A stretch of DNA of 64,000 bases from JBFWMG01 sp050251715 (GCA_050251715.1 JBFWMG010000002.1:62001-126000), one strand, 5' to 3'; positions 1 to 8,248 are shown, numbered from the stretch's first letter. Notes: generated from the letters alone by a model not told the origin. Made by a program: numbers and translations.

Positions 1-96
1 CCGCCTTGGCGGGCGGTTCCCGCCGTTGTCCGGCCCGGTGGGCAGTCCCTTGCCGTGGCCATGTTGTCCCATGCGATGTATGAGGAGCGTGTGCGT
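1..96. other. Leader region of moeA
   Basis: GC-rich sequence before the chosen moeA start, with a possible short hairpin CCGCC-TTGGC-GGGCGG at the left edge. It could be the end of an upstream gene cut by the window. The ribosome site for moeA is GAGGAG at 82-87. Confidence 0.4.
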
Positions 97-1341
97 GTGA
101 AGGGTTTTTTCAATGTCGTGAGCGTGGACGGGTTTGTCGGCCTGCTGCGGACGTTTGCGCCGCTGGGGGGCGAGGATGTGCCGCTGGGCGAGGCCGATGG
201 CCGGGTGTTGTCCCGCGCCGTGGCCGCGCGCGAGGACCTTCCCCTGCGCGACCGGTCCTGCATGGACGGTTTTGCCGTGCGCGCGCGGGATGTGTTTGGC
301 GCGGGCGAGGCCAACCCCTCCTACCTGGAACAGGTGGGCGCGGTGGGCATCGAGACCGAACCTGCCTTCGAGGTCGGGCCGGGCGAGTGCGCGGCCATTG
401 TCACGGGCGGGCTGCTGCCGCGCGGCGCGGACGCCGTGGTCATGGTGGAACACACCCACGACATGGGCGCGGGAGCCATCGAGATCCGTACCTCGCAGGC
501 GCCGCACGACAACGTGATGCTGCGCGGCGAGGACGCCGCCGCCGGGGCCGAGGCACTGCCGGCGGGCTGCGTGCTGCGGCCCCAGGAGATCGGCCTTCTG
601 GCCGCCCTGGGGTATCCCCGTGTGCCCGTGTTTGCGCGGCCCCGCGTGGGCATCGTGTCCACGGGCGACGAACTCATCCCAGTGGAGGCCACGCCCGTGC
701 CGGGCCAGGTGCGCGACGTGAACAGCGCCACCCTGTATGCCCTGGCGCGCCGCGCCGGGGCCGAGGCCACCTGCTTCGGCCTTGTGCCGGACAACGCCGC
801 CGCGCTGAAAGCGGCGCTGGCCAAGGCGCTGGAGTCGTGCGACGTGGTGTTCCTGTCCGGTGGCAGCTCCGTGGGCGTGCGCGATTTTACGCTGGGCGCC
901 ATCGAGGCCATGCCCGACGCGGACATCCTGGCCCATGGGGTGGCGCTCAGCCCCGGCAAGCCCACCATCCTGTGCCGGGTGGGGCGCAAGGCCGTGTGGG
1001 GGCTGCCGGGCCAGGTCACCTCGGCCATGGTGGTCATGCAGGTGTTGGCGCTGCCGTTTCTGCGCTATCTCCAGGGCGAGCCGGACGCCTTTTCCCTGGA
1101 CCGCCGCGTGTGCGTGCCCGCGGTCATGGCGCGCAACGCCGCGTCCAAACCGGGGCGCGAGGATTTTGTGCGCGTGCGGCTGGAACAGGCCGCGCCGGAC
1201 GGCGGCCTGCCGCGCGCCGTGCCCTTGTTCGGCAAGTCCGGCCTGCTGGGCACCATGTTGCGCGCCCACGGGCTGGTGCGCATCCCCGCCGAGGCCGAAG
1301 GCGTGCGCAAGGGCGCGCCCGTCTCCGTGTGGCTGGCATAG
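97..1341 (+). CDS. moeA: Molybdopterin molybdotransferase (MoeA)
   Basis: This is a MoeA-family enzyme, which inserts molybdate into adenylylated molybdopterin in the last step of molybdenum cofactor synthesis in the cytoplasm. Visible marks are the N-terminal MoeA segment (PLRDRSCMDGFAVRA, near residues 50-65), and in the middle the MoCF-binding block with GIVSTGDEL, SGGSSVG and SPGKP. A GLPGQVTSA segment stands where the family usually has GLPGNPVSA. The length of 414 residues fits the family. The frame is open back to a GTG at 55, but GTG 97 is chosen because GAGGAG lies at 82-87 with good spacing. The next gene starts 8 bases after the stop, so the two are probably co-transcribed. Family assignment is firm; which molybdo- or tungsto-enzyme it serves is not visible. 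Confidence 0.93.
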   Translation: MKGFFNVVSVDGFVGLLRTFAPLGGEDVPLGEADGRVLSRAVAAREDLPLRDRSCMDGFAVRARDVFGAGEANPSYLEQVGAVGIETEPAFEVGPGECAAIVTGGLLPRGADAVVMVEHTHDMGAGAIEIRTSQAPHDNVMLRGEDAAAGAEALPAGCVLRPQEIGLLAALGYPRVPVFARPRVGIVSTGDELIPVEATPVPGQVRDVNSATLYALARRAGAEATCFGLVPDNAAALKAALAKALESCDVVFLSGGSSVGVRDFTLGAIEAMPDADILAHGVALSPGKPTILCRVGRKAVWGLPGQVTSAMVVMQVLALPFLRYLQGEPDAFSLDRRVCVPAVMARNAASKPGREDFVRVRLEQAAPDGGLPRAVPLFGKSGLLGTMLRAHGLVRIPAEAEGVRKGAPVSVWLA

Positions 1342-1349
1342 GACACGCC

Positions 1350-2138
1350 ATGGCGACAATGCGTCTTCTTCATCTGGGCGACATCATGGGCAGGCCGGGC
1401 CGCCAGGGCTTGCGCCGCGCCTTGCCCGCCCTGCGCGAAGAATTTTCCCCGGACATGGTCATCGCCAACGTGGAAAACGCCTCGGGCGGCGTGGGGCTCA
1501 CGGTCAAGGGCGCTGCGGAACTGCTGGGCATGGGCCTCGACGTGCTCACCTCGGGCAACCACATCTGGAAATACCGCGAGATTTACGCCTACCTTGACGG
1601 CGAGCCGCGCCTGCTGCGGCCCGCCAACTACCCGCCGGGCGCGCCTGGCGCGGGGTGCGGCGTGTTCGAGGCCCGCAACGGGGTGCGCGTGGCCGTGGGC
1701 AACCTGCTGGGCCGCACCTTCATGGATGCGGTGGACTGCCCCTTTCAGGTGGGGCGGGCCATGGTGGACGCCCTGCCCGCCGACGTGCGCGTGCGCCTGA
1801 TCGACCTGCACGCCGAGGCCACCAGCGAGAAAAAAGCGCTTGCCTATTTCCTGGACGGCGCGGTAAGCGCAGTGCTCGGCACCCATACCCATGTGCCCAC
1901 GGCGGATGCGCAGGTGTTGCGCGGCGGCACGGGCTACATGACGGACATAGGCATGTGCGGGGTGCACGACTCCAGCCTCGGCATGGACATCAAGGCTGTC
2001 ATCGCCCGGTTCGTGACCGGATTGCCCACCCGTTTCGAGCTGGCTGCGGGCCCGGTGCTGTTGCAGGGCGCGGTGGTGGAGGTGGACCCGGACACCGGGC
2101 GCTGCCTGGGCGTCACGCCCTTTTCGCGCGAGGCCTGA
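1350..2138 (+). CDS. YmdB/TIGR00282-family metallophosphoesterase
   Basis: A 262-residue metallophosphoesterase of the YmdB type, known in other bacteria as a 2',3'-cyclic nucleotide phosphodiesterase affecting global RNA and biofilm regulation. The metal-binding landmarks are HLGDIMGRPGR at the N-terminus, NVENASGG, a TSGNHIWK segment, DLHAEATSEK and GTHTHVPTAD, all in the order and spacing of the family. There is no signal peptide, so the protein is cytoplasmic. Translation may start at ATG 1350 or at ATG 1359 (MRLLHLGD). It follows moeA by 8 bases, so co-expression is likely although no functional link to cofactor synthesis is obvious. A very long competing frame covers the region but belongs to this gene only from 1350 on. 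Confidence 0.9.
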   Translation: MATMRLLHLGDIMGRPGRQGLRRALPALREEFSPDMVIANVENASGGVGLTVKGAAELLGMGLDVLTSGNHIWKYREIYAYLDGEPRLLRPANYPPGAPGAGCGVFEARNGVRVAVGNLLGRTFMDAVDCPFQVGRAMVDALPADVRVRLIDLHAEATSEKKALAYFLDGAVSAVLGTHTHVPTADAQVLRGGTGYMTDIGMCGVHDSSLGMDIKAVIARFVTGLPTRFELAAGPVLLQGAVVEVDPDTGRCLGVTPFSREA

Positions 2139-2224
2139 CGGGCTTTCTCGCAACTGTTTAACATTTTTCTAAACTATTGCCCCCCTCACATCGACCCAGA
2201 CAATCCGGAGTGCAGAGCAAGGAC

Positions 2225-3367
2225 ATGGACAGCAAGGCAAGCCTGGAGCTTATCCAACGCGGTGCGGTGGACCTGATCGCCATCGAGGAACTGAAAAAGA
2301 AACTTGGACGCGGCAAAGCCCTGCGCGTGAAGGCGGGGTTCGACCCCACGGCCCCGGACCTGCATCTGGGGCATACGGTTCTCATTCAGAAGCTCAAGCA
2401 TTTTCAGATGCTCGGCCACCACGTCATGTTCCTTATCGGCGACTTTACCGGGCTCATTGGCGACCCCAGCGGCAAGAGCGACACCCGCCCCATGCTCACC
2501 AAGGAGAAGCTGGCCGAGAACGCCGAGACCTACAAGCGCCAGATCTTCAAGATCCTCGACCCGGAAAAGACCGAGATCTGCTTTAATTCCACCTGGATGA
2601 ACGCCATGTCCCCGGCGGATTTCGTGGGGCTGTGCTCGCGCTACACCGTGTCGCGCATGATGGAGCGCGACGACTTCAAGAAGCGCTTCGCCGAGGAGCG
2701 GCCCATCGCCATCCACGAGTTCCTGTATCCCCTGGTGCAGGGCTACGACTCCGTGGCCATGAAGGCCGACGTGGAACTGGGCGGCACGGACCAGCTGTTC
2801 AACCTGCTCATGGGCCGCACCCTGCAAAGCCAGTATGGCCAGGAGCCGCAGTGCATCCTGACCGTGCCCATCCTGGAGGGGCTGGACGGCGTGAACAAGA
2901 TGAGCAAGTCGCTGGGCAACTATGTGGGCATCGAAGAGCCGCCCGCCGCAATGTTCGGCAAGCTCATGTCCATTTCCGACGACCTGATGTGGCGCTATTA
3001 CGAACTGCTGTCCGACCGCTCGCTGGCCGAGATCGCGGATTTGCGGGAACGGGTGGCGTCGGGCGGGCTGCATCCCAAGAAGGCCAAGGAGGAACTGGCC
3101 GCCGAGATCACCGCCCGCTACCACGGGGCCGAGGCCGCGGCCGAGGCGCTGGCCGGGTTCAACGCGGTGTTCGCCAAGGGCGGCATCCCGGACGACATCG
3201 AGACCTTTGCCGTGGCCGTGGGCGAGACGAGCCGTCCCTATGCCTTTTTGGCGGACAGCGGGCTGGCCAAGTCGCGCGGCGAGGCGCGGCGGCTCATCAA
3301 GCAGGGCGCGCTCTCCCTGGACGGCGAGCGGTGCGACGACGCCGATGCCGAAATGGCGGGGGTCTAG
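2225..3367 (+). CDS. tyrS: Tyrosyl-tRNA synthetase with in-frame TAG before its expected C-terminus
   Basis: Class I tyrosyl-tRNA synthetase. The DLHLGHT (HIGH-type) signature is near residue 43, the tyrosine-pocket segments GDFTGLIGDPSGKS and KADVELGGTDQ follow, and VNKMSKSLGN is the KMSKS loop. A C-terminal S4 RNA-binding domain begins around residue 345. The frame ends at TAG 3365-3367 after 380 residues, but directly after it the same frame continues with 16 codons giving YIIKLGKKRFLKLIVG and then TAG at 3416-3418. That tail is what the last strand of an S4 domain looks like, so the natural protein was probably 397 residues and the first TAG is a nonsense change, readthrough site or sequencing error. 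ATG 2225 is the start that gives the usual N-terminus. A large hairpin lies downstream. Confidence 0.93.
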   Translation: MDSKASLELIQRGAVDLIAIEELKKKLGRGKALRVKAGFDPTAPDLHLGHTVLIQKLKHFQMLGHHVMFLIGDFTGLIGDPSGKSDTRPMLTKEKLAENAETYKRQIFKILDPEKTEICFNSTWMNAMSPADFVGLCSRYTVSRMMERDDFKKRFAEERPIAIHEFLYPLVQGYDSVAMKADVELGGTDQLFNLLMGRTLQSQYGQEPQCILTVPILEGLDGVNKMSKSLGNYVGIEEPPAAMFGKLMSISDDLMWRYYELLSDRSLAEIADLRERVASGGLHPKKAKEELAAEITARYHGAEAAAEALAGFNAVFAKGGIPDDIETFAVAVGETSRPYAFLADSGLAKSRGEARRLIKQGALSLDGERCDDADAEMAGV

Positions 3368-3434
3368 TACATCATCAAGCTGGGCAAGAAGCGGTTCCTC
3401 AAGCTGATCGTGGGCTAGGCCGTATCGCAAGGCA

Positions 3435-3516
3435 CCGGGGGAAGGAGAGTGGAGAGGGAAAACCCCTTTTTTCAAGCATAAAAAGGGGTTTTCCCTCTCC
3501 TCTCTCCTTCCCCCGG
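3435..3516. repeat. Giant hairpin, copy A of a composite repeat
   Basis: A near-perfect stem of about 36 bp (arms begin CCGGGGGAAGGAGAG and end CTCTCCTTCCCCCGG, with AAAACCCC against GGGGTTTT near the loop). A second copy lies at 32015-32096 in the opposite arrangement. Here it is followed by about 95 bases (to ~3612) resembling one unit of the 52-bp tandem repeat at 31771-31978, read on the other strand. It sits just after tyrS and could terminate transcription from either side, but the duplication together with its flank points to a repeat element. Confidence 0.8.
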
Positions 3517-3837
3517 ACCCCCATCCTCTCTTCTCTCTCTTTCCCCAAAAACTGCTGGCTGGGTAGGCGGATACGGGTGGGACAAGCGCGGTCCCCCGGC
3601 AGGCGGATTCGTTGTCTGAGGGCGAGGGGATGGGGCGGTTCAGACGGCATTGTGAGCCGCAACGTATTGAGAAAGAAAGAGAAAGATATATGGCGGGTTG
3701 CCCGCAGCCTGATGCCGGGGCGCATACGCGCTCCGGCTTTTTTTGCCTTCGCACCTGCGGGGGGGCGCGGATGGGCGCGCGGCGGGCGCAGAGAAAGGCG
3801 TAGAGAAGGGCGAAGAAGGCAGGCGCGTTGTGGCGGG
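3517..3837. other. Non-coding stretch between tyrS and a lipoprotein gene
   Basis: The first ~95 bases are the flank of the composite repeat. The rest is mixed sequence containing an AT-rich patch (GAGAAAGAAAGAGAAAGATATATGG) near 3668-3692. No open frame here has a ribosome binding site or recognisable product, so I see no gene. Confidence 0.6.
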
Positions 3838-4905
3838 CTACGGCTTCAGCAGCAGGCCTTCGCGGGTCTTGAGCGTGGGCGGATGCGCGCGCATGTGGTC
3901 GCGGTTCGCCTCCCAGGGCGGAAAGGCGTCAGAGCGCAGGATCACGTAGCGGCCCAGAAAGGCGCCCACCTGTTGGGGAGGCACGGCGTTCTCCTGCCAG
4001 TCGCCTTTGTCATAATAGAAATAGGTCTTGCGCTGGAGGTCGAAGTAGACCCGGTCGTCCGGATAGTAGCGGTAGGCGTAGCGGCCCGCCGTAGTGGGCA
4101 CGCCCGATGCGGCGGCGGCAACGTTGCCGGCGGCTGGCAGGGCGGCAACCGTGGGGGCGACTGGCGCGGGGGCGACGGGCTTGGCGTCGGTTGACGCGGG
4201 AACGGCTGTCGCGGGGGCGACCGGCGCGGCGGCAGGTGCGGCGGCCGCCGGGGCGTCGTCGGACCAGGGCGTGAAAAAGGCGTACCAGGGTTTTTCCTTG
4301 CCAACCGGGGCGGCATGGTCAGGCGCGGCAGCAATGGGCGCGGCAGCAGTGGGCACGGGCGCGGTGGGCGCGGACGGTGCGGCCACGCCGGGTTCCGTGG
4401 CGGGCCGGGCAGCGGTCTTGGAAGCCGCAGCGGTTTGGCCGGACGCGGCAGCGGTTTGACTGGGCGCGGCAGCGGATTGGCCGGACGCGGCAGCGGGTTG
4501 AGCCGTCGCGGGTTCCGGCGTCTCCTCCGACCATGGATTCAGAAAGGAGAACCAGGAGCGGGCGGGCTGTGCCGCGTCACCCGACGCTGAAGGGGCACCC
4601 CCCGTTGCCGCTGGTGCGGACGCGGGCGTGGACGGCGCGTCGCCGCTCGTCGCGGTGGGCGTGCCCTCCGGTTCGGCGTCCGACCAGGGATTGAGCCAGG
4701 AAAACCACGAGCGGGAGGGCGTGTCCGCCTGGGTTTCGCCGGATGCGCCGGGGGCGGGGGCGGGGGCGTCGGCCTGGCCGGACCGGTCGGTCTCGTCCCG
4801 CGCCGGGGCGTTGTCGCCGGACCAGGGATTGACCGCGTCGAGCATGGCGCAGGCGGGCAGGACGGCCAATGCCAGCAGGCAGAAAAGAGTGGGCAGGGTG
4901 CGCAT
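3838..4905 (-). CDS. Alanine/proline-rich lipoprotein with four NPWS repeats
   Basis: Unrecognised exported protein of 355 residues. It starts MRTLPTLFCLLALAVLPAC, a lipoprotein signal with the lipobox LPAC, so it should be anchored in a membrane facing the periplasm. The first two thirds hold four spaced copies of a tryptophan-rich motif: AVNPWSGDNAP, SWFSWLNPWSDAEPEG, SWFSFLNPWSEETPEP and WYAFFTPWSDDAPA. They are separated by low-complexity Ala/Pro/Ser/Thr linkers, including an internal TAAASGQ-type repeat. The last ~90 residues form a non-repetitive domain rich in Tyr (YRYYPDDRVYFDLQRKTYFYY). ATG 4905 is chosen over an upstream start because it opens directly into the signal peptide. It is transcribed away from the next gene. 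Function unknown; the repeats could be binding or wall/membrane-association motifs. Confidence 0.75.
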   Translation of the reverse strand: MRTLPTLFCLLALAVLPACAMLDAVNPWSGDNAPARDETDRSGQADAPAPAPGASGETQADTPSRSWFSWLNPWSDAEPEGTPTATSGDAPSTPASAPAATGGAPSASGDAAQPARSWFSFLNPWSEETPEPATAQPAAASGQSAAAPSQTAAASGQTAAASKTAARPATEPGVAAPSAPTAPVPTAAAPIAAAPDHAAPVGKEKPWYAFFTPWSDDAPAAAAPAAAPVAPATAVPASTDAKPVAPAPVAPTVAALPAAGNVAAAASGVPTTAGRYAYRYYPDDRVYFDLQRKTYFYYDKGDWQENAVPPQQVGAFLGRYVILRSDAFPPWEANRDHMRAHPPTLKTREGLLLKP

Positions 4906-5048
4906 GGTTGTTTCCAGAGCCGCCTTGTAGCGCAAGTCGGGCCGATGCGCCACTGCCGCCGCCTTGCCAAAGTGGCGTTATGCCGTTAGGGTCTGAAAAC
5001 ATGGCATAAACGATGTACTTGCGATCCACCCGATCCCGGCGAGCGAGC

Positions 5049-5795
5049 ATGGACGTTCAAAAAGATTTCGACATCCTTGAGTTCCCCTTTGTAGGCGTGG
5101 CCGCGTACTGGTTGTCCATCAAGAAGCTGGTGGGCGCCAAGCGCAACGTGAAGGCGCTGGAGGAAGAGGCGGCCTATACCTCGGAACCGTACATCAAGTA
5201 CCTTTTGGAACTGTGTTTTTCCGATCTGGACGACCAGCGGGTGCGCATGCTCATGGCCGTGCGCCGCGACGTGCAGCTCGACACCATCCGCCGCAAGTTC
5301 GACCTCATGCGCATGGCGCTGGTGGACGTGGCGGACAGCGAAAACCCGCGCAAGACCCTGGCCAAGATGAGCGCCCAATTCACCGTGCAGGAGCTGACCG
5401 AGGAAAAGGCCTTTGCCTACGCGCAGGATCTGGCCAAGGTGGCATCCGGCAAAAGCAACAATCATGCGGCGTTCTTCAACGTGGACCACCGGCTCAAGCC
5501 GGACAAGCTCATGGTGACACTGCTGTTCTACGTCATGTGGGCGCGCCGGGAAGGCAAGCTGGCCCTGCAACCCTTTCTCCGCCACATCCGGTCGGAGTAC
5601 TTTGCCGAGGGCTTGTCGCTGGTGGCGGACGGCTTTGAAGCGCCGTTCGTGCGCAAACGCATGCGCGTGCAGCGCGATGTGATTCTGGACGAGGCGCGGC
5701 TGAAGATGGACATGTCCGCGGAGCTGTGCATGGGCATCCGGCACAGGCTGACCTATGAGGACTTGTTTCGGATGACCAAGGCCTATCTGGCCTGA
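5049..5795 (+). CDS. Soluble protein with a possible MotA-like cytoplasmic segment
   Basis: A 248-residue cytoplasmic protein without signal peptide or clear membrane span. I do not recognise the whole. The stretch from about residue 165 on (MWARREGKLALQPFLRHI, EYFAEGLSLVADGF) resembles the cytoplasmic part of MotA/ExbB-type proteins, which carry an ARReGllaLe pattern followed by a helix ending lvvDG. An earlier part (residues 20-110) is also helical and charged. If the resemblance is real it would be a stator-like protein lacking membrane helices. It is followed after 15 bases by a receiver-HPt protein and shortly by cheD and a CheY-like gene, which supports a motility or signalling role. 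An ATG at 5013 is also possible, but ATG 5049 gives the cleaner N-terminus. Confidence 0.6.
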   Translation: MDVQKDFDILEFPFVGVAAYWLSIKKLVGAKRNVKALEEEAAYTSEPYIKYLLELCFSDLDDQRVRMLMAVRRDVQLDTIRRKFDLMRMALVDVADSENPRKTLAKMSAQFTVQELTEEKAFAYAQDLAKVASGKSNNHAAFFNVDHRLKPDKLMVTLLFYVMWARREGKLALQPFLRHIRSEYFAEGLSLVADGFEAPFVRKRMRVQRDVILDEARLKMDMSAELCMGIRHRLTYEDLFRMTKAYLA

Positions 5796-5810
5796 TGGCG
5801 TGGGAGCGGC

Positions 5811-6842
5811 ATGGCGGGGCAGGACGATACGGCACGGTATGCCTTGATGCGGGAGATGCGCGCCGCGTTGCGTTCCATCGAAGCGGCGGCGCGGCGCGGG
5901 CTGTCCGGCAGCGGCAACGGCTGCGGCCAGGCCGAGCTGGAAGAGATAGCCGTCACGGCTTCCGAGGCGCTGGCGCATTGTGACGCGGCGCTTCCCTCGC
6001 CCCATGGTGTGCCGCCCCTGCGCGTGCTGGTGGTCGATGGCGACGCGGCCACGCGCCACGCGGTCTTGGCCATGCTTGTGGCGGAAGGGCACGAGGCCGT
6101 GGAGGCCTTGGACGGGCGCGATGCCATGCGCCGCCTGCTCGCCGCGCCTTGCGATGTCATCCTTATGGATATGGGCCAGCCTGATGTGGGCGGTCCGGCT
6201 ACGGTGCGGGCCATCCGCACCTCTCGCACCCGCCGGGTGGACCCCACCGTACCGGTGGTGGGCCTGGCCGGAGACCTGGTGGTTGATTTCGCCGATGCTA
6301 TGGGGTGCGATGCCTGGCTTGCCAGACCGTTTGCGCCCAAGGCGTTGCGCGATGCCTTGGCCCAGGCCTTGGCGGGGCGGCAGGAGCAGGTCTTGCCGCC
6401 CGTGCCGCTGGACGGGTCGACCGCTGCGCCCGGCAGCTCTGAAAATGTCAATTTCACACAAAACACTTGCCTAGCCGATCCCCTGCGCGGTATGGACGCC
6501 ATCCGCGCCGAATACAATCTGGATCCGAGTGATGTGGCCACCCTGTACACCACCCTTCTGGACGATCTGCCCTTGCGCCTTGACGCCCTGGATGTTGCCT
6601 TTGAAGAATGTTTGGATAATGATATAGCAGAGTTGGCTCACACAATGGCTGGCTCGGCATTGGGCATCGTCTCCCTGCGGGTGGTGGACATGGCGCGGCG
6701 CGCGGAAGGCGCGGCAAGGCGGGGTGACCCTGCGGCCATGGCGCCCGCCGTGGCGGCATTGCGGCAGGAGGTCGCGGCGGTTGTGCGGGCCATGCGCTTG
6801 GCGCTGGAGGGCAAGGGGGGCATTGCCGCCGCCAGCGATTGA
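5811..6842 (+). CDS. Receiver-HPt protein with an atypical receiver domain
   Basis: 343 residues with three parts: a helical N-terminal region (1-60), a CheY-like receiver domain (about 67-185) and a histidine phosphotransfer domain (about 225-335). The receiver has acidic residues in VLVVDGD and the likely phospho-acceptor Asp in ILMDMGQPDV. However, the conserved Thr/Ser position reads VVGLAGD, and the conserved Lys before Pro is Arg (LARPF), so phosphorylation-dependent switching may be altered. The HPt domain has the expected His in ELAHTMAGSALG. Such proteins relay phosphoryl groups between a kinase and a final regulator. A GGGAG site precedes ATG 5811. It lies just downstream of the MotA-like gene and close to cheD. 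Confidence 0.85.
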   Translation: MAGQDDTARYALMREMRAALRSIEAAARRGLSGSGNGCGQAELEEIAVTASEALAHCDAALPSPHGVPPLRVLVVDGDAATRHAVLAMLVAEGHEAVEALDGRDAMRRLLAAPCDVILMDMGQPDVGGPATVRAIRTSRTRRVDPTVPVVGLAGDLVVDFADAMGCDAWLARPFAPKALRDALAQALAGRQEQVLPPVPLDGSTAAPGSSENVNFTQNTCLADPLRGMDAIRAEYNLDPSDVATLYTTLLDDLPLRLDALDVAFEECLDNDIAELAHTMAGSALGIVSLRVVDMARRAEGAARRGDPAAMAPAVAALRQEVAAVVRAMRLALEGKGGIAAASD

Positions 6843-7087
6843 CCGCGCCCTGTCCGTGCTTCCGTGCGAACAGGGCTGGCGGGCTGTAAGGATTTCATTG
6901 GCGCGTGCCGCGCCGTCAGCCAGGAAGAAAGAGGTCATTGCCGGAATACGCCGTCCGCGTGCCGTTGTCGGATGCGGCGGGCGGCGTTGTCCGTGTCGTG
7001 CGTGCCCCGTTGCGTCGGGGGCGCGGTCCGCGCGTCATGGGGCGTGCCCTGGTCCGTATCGGAGAGGGCGCCGTCGGGGATGGGCGA
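6843..7087. other. Gap between convergent receiver-HPt and cheD genes
   Basis: About 245 bases of GC-rich sequence between two converging genes. No frame has a ribosome site and I see no clear terminator or repeat. Confidence 0.5.
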
Positions 7088-7597
7088 TCAGGGTCTGGGA
7101 TGGCAGGCGGTGGCGTTCAGGCGCTTGATATAGACGTCGCCCGTTGACGATATGAAGAGCAGCTTGCGGCCGAACACGCCGCCCACGCTGGAGGCCAGAA
7201 CGCGTATGCGCCGCGCTTCGAGCACGTCAAAGGCGGTCTGCACATTGCGTCGGCCCGTGCCCACCTCGCCATTGATCAGGCCGCTGCCTCCCCCGAACAC
7301 CTTGCATTGCAACGAGCCCATGCGGACGCCGATGTCTTCCATCTCGTCCAGCACGGCGGCGATAGCCGTGTCCACATAGCGGTAGGGCACGATCGTACCT
7401 TTCTCCTTGAAGTCCCGCTCGCGGGGGAGCAGGGCGTGGAACGTGCCGCCGATGTGGGTGTGGGGGCAGAAAAACGTGGCGGATACGCACGATCCCAGCA
7501 CCGTGGTCACGGCGGTGGGCACGATGTAGACGCCACCTTCGGCAATGCCGAGATAGTGCGTCTGGGCGTCGGGATAATTGTCCAGAATGCGTTTCAT
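7088..7597 (-). CDS. cheD: Chemoreceptor glutamine deamidase CheD
   Basis: CheD deamidates glutamines on methyl-accepting chemotaxis receptors and can interact with CheC in adaptation. The 169-residue protein has the signature TVLGSCVSATFFCPHTHIGG, containing the active-site Cys and the downstream His, followed by HALLP. Toward the end there are KVFGGGSG and GRRNVQTAFDVL, all typical of CheD. It lies 16 bases downstream of a CheY-like gene on the same strand, so the two form an operon. No methyltransferase or receptor gene is in the window, so the rest of the chemotaxis machinery must be elsewhere. Confidence 0.94.
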   Translation of the reverse strand: MKRILDNYPDAQTHYLGIAEGGVYIVPTAVTTVLGSCVSATFFCPHTHIGGTFHALLPRERDFKEKGTIVPYRYVDTAIAAVLDEMEDIGVRMGSLQCKVFGGGSGLINGEVGTGRRNVQTAFDVLEARRIRVLASSVGGVFGRKLLFISSTGDVYIKRLNATACHPRP

Positions 7598-7613
7598 GTG
7601 CGGCTGTTTTTGG

Positions 7614-8045
7614 TCAGGAACGCAGTTCCTTGAAAATGGTGGCGCAGTCGGTTTCGATGTCCAGGCAGCGCAATGCCTCGGTCAGGGTTTCCAGGTCAAA
7701 GGGCTTGGTCAGGAAGTAATCCACACCGCTGTCGAACTGGGCGTTGATGACCGTGCTGGAGTTGTCCAGGCAGGTGACCATGACCACGCGGGCGCGGTCT
7801 TCCGGCGGCACGGCGGCCGCGTCCTGCATGGCCACGATGCGGCGGGTGGCCTCCAGGCCGTCCATGCCCGGCATCATGACATCCATGATGAGCAGGTTGA
7901 ACGGGCGGCCCTCCCGCAGCGAGGCTTCGAACAAGGCCACGGCCTGCTCGCCGTTTTCGGCCTGTTCACACACGCCATGCCGGGACAGCACATCCGTGAG
8001 AATGCATCGGGACGCCAAGCTGTCGTCAACGATCAGAATGCGCAT
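7614..8045 (-). CDS. CheY-like single-domain response regulator
   Basis: A stand-alone receiver domain of 143 residues. Acidic pocket in ILIVDDS, phospho-acceptor Asp in LLIMDVMMPGMDG, switch Thr in VVMVTCLDN and conserved Lys in FLTKPF. An extra segment (AVPPEDRAR) sits between strand 3 and strand 4, a feature shared with the regulator at 48889-49287, so the two look like paralogues. The start ATG 8045 has GGGGAGAT just upstream and gives the canonical receiver N-terminus. The gene precedes cheD on the same transcript, which suggests a role in the chemotaxis output or adaptation path. Confidence 0.9.
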   Translation of the reverse strand: MRILIVDDSLASRCILTDVLSRHGVCEQAENGEQAVALFEASLREGRPFNLLIMDVMMPGMDGLEATRRIVAMQDAAAVPPEDRARVVMVTCLDNSSTVINAQFDSGVDYFLTKPFDLETLTEALRCLDIETDCATIFKELRS

Positions 8046-8220
8046 GGAGATCTCCCCCTGGCCGCGTGGCGCGGCGGACGTGGATGTCATGCTGGAAGGT
8101 ACGCCCGTGGGCGAGGATTGGTCAAGGCGTGACCGGCACGGGCATGAGGAGGGGAAAGGGGGGCGGTCGGTCGATGTGCCATTGTGCCGGACCGCCCCGT
8201 GCACGTCTTGTGCCGCGTCC

Positions 8221-8248
8221 TTGAAAAAAATGGTTATATTTTTTTCAA
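8221..8248. terminator. AT-rich hairpin between CheY-like and acr3 genes
   Basis: A perfect 11-bp stem, TTGAAAAAAAT / ATTTTTTTCAA, around the loop GGTTAT. The arm itself carries a T-tract on either strand. It lies 77 bases downstream of acr3 (minus strand), so it could end that transcript. Confidence 0.5.

Noticed and set aside
387..2138. A 583-residue open frame spanning the moeA 3' half and the YmdB gene
   Set aside because: Only the part from 1350 shows a family. The earlier part is an arginine/glycine-rich out-of-frame reading of moeA, an artefact of high GC content.
2186..3754. Long minus-strand frame opposite tyrS
   Set aside because: Composition is His/Gly/Leu-rich shadow sequence of tyrS, without ribosome site or domain.
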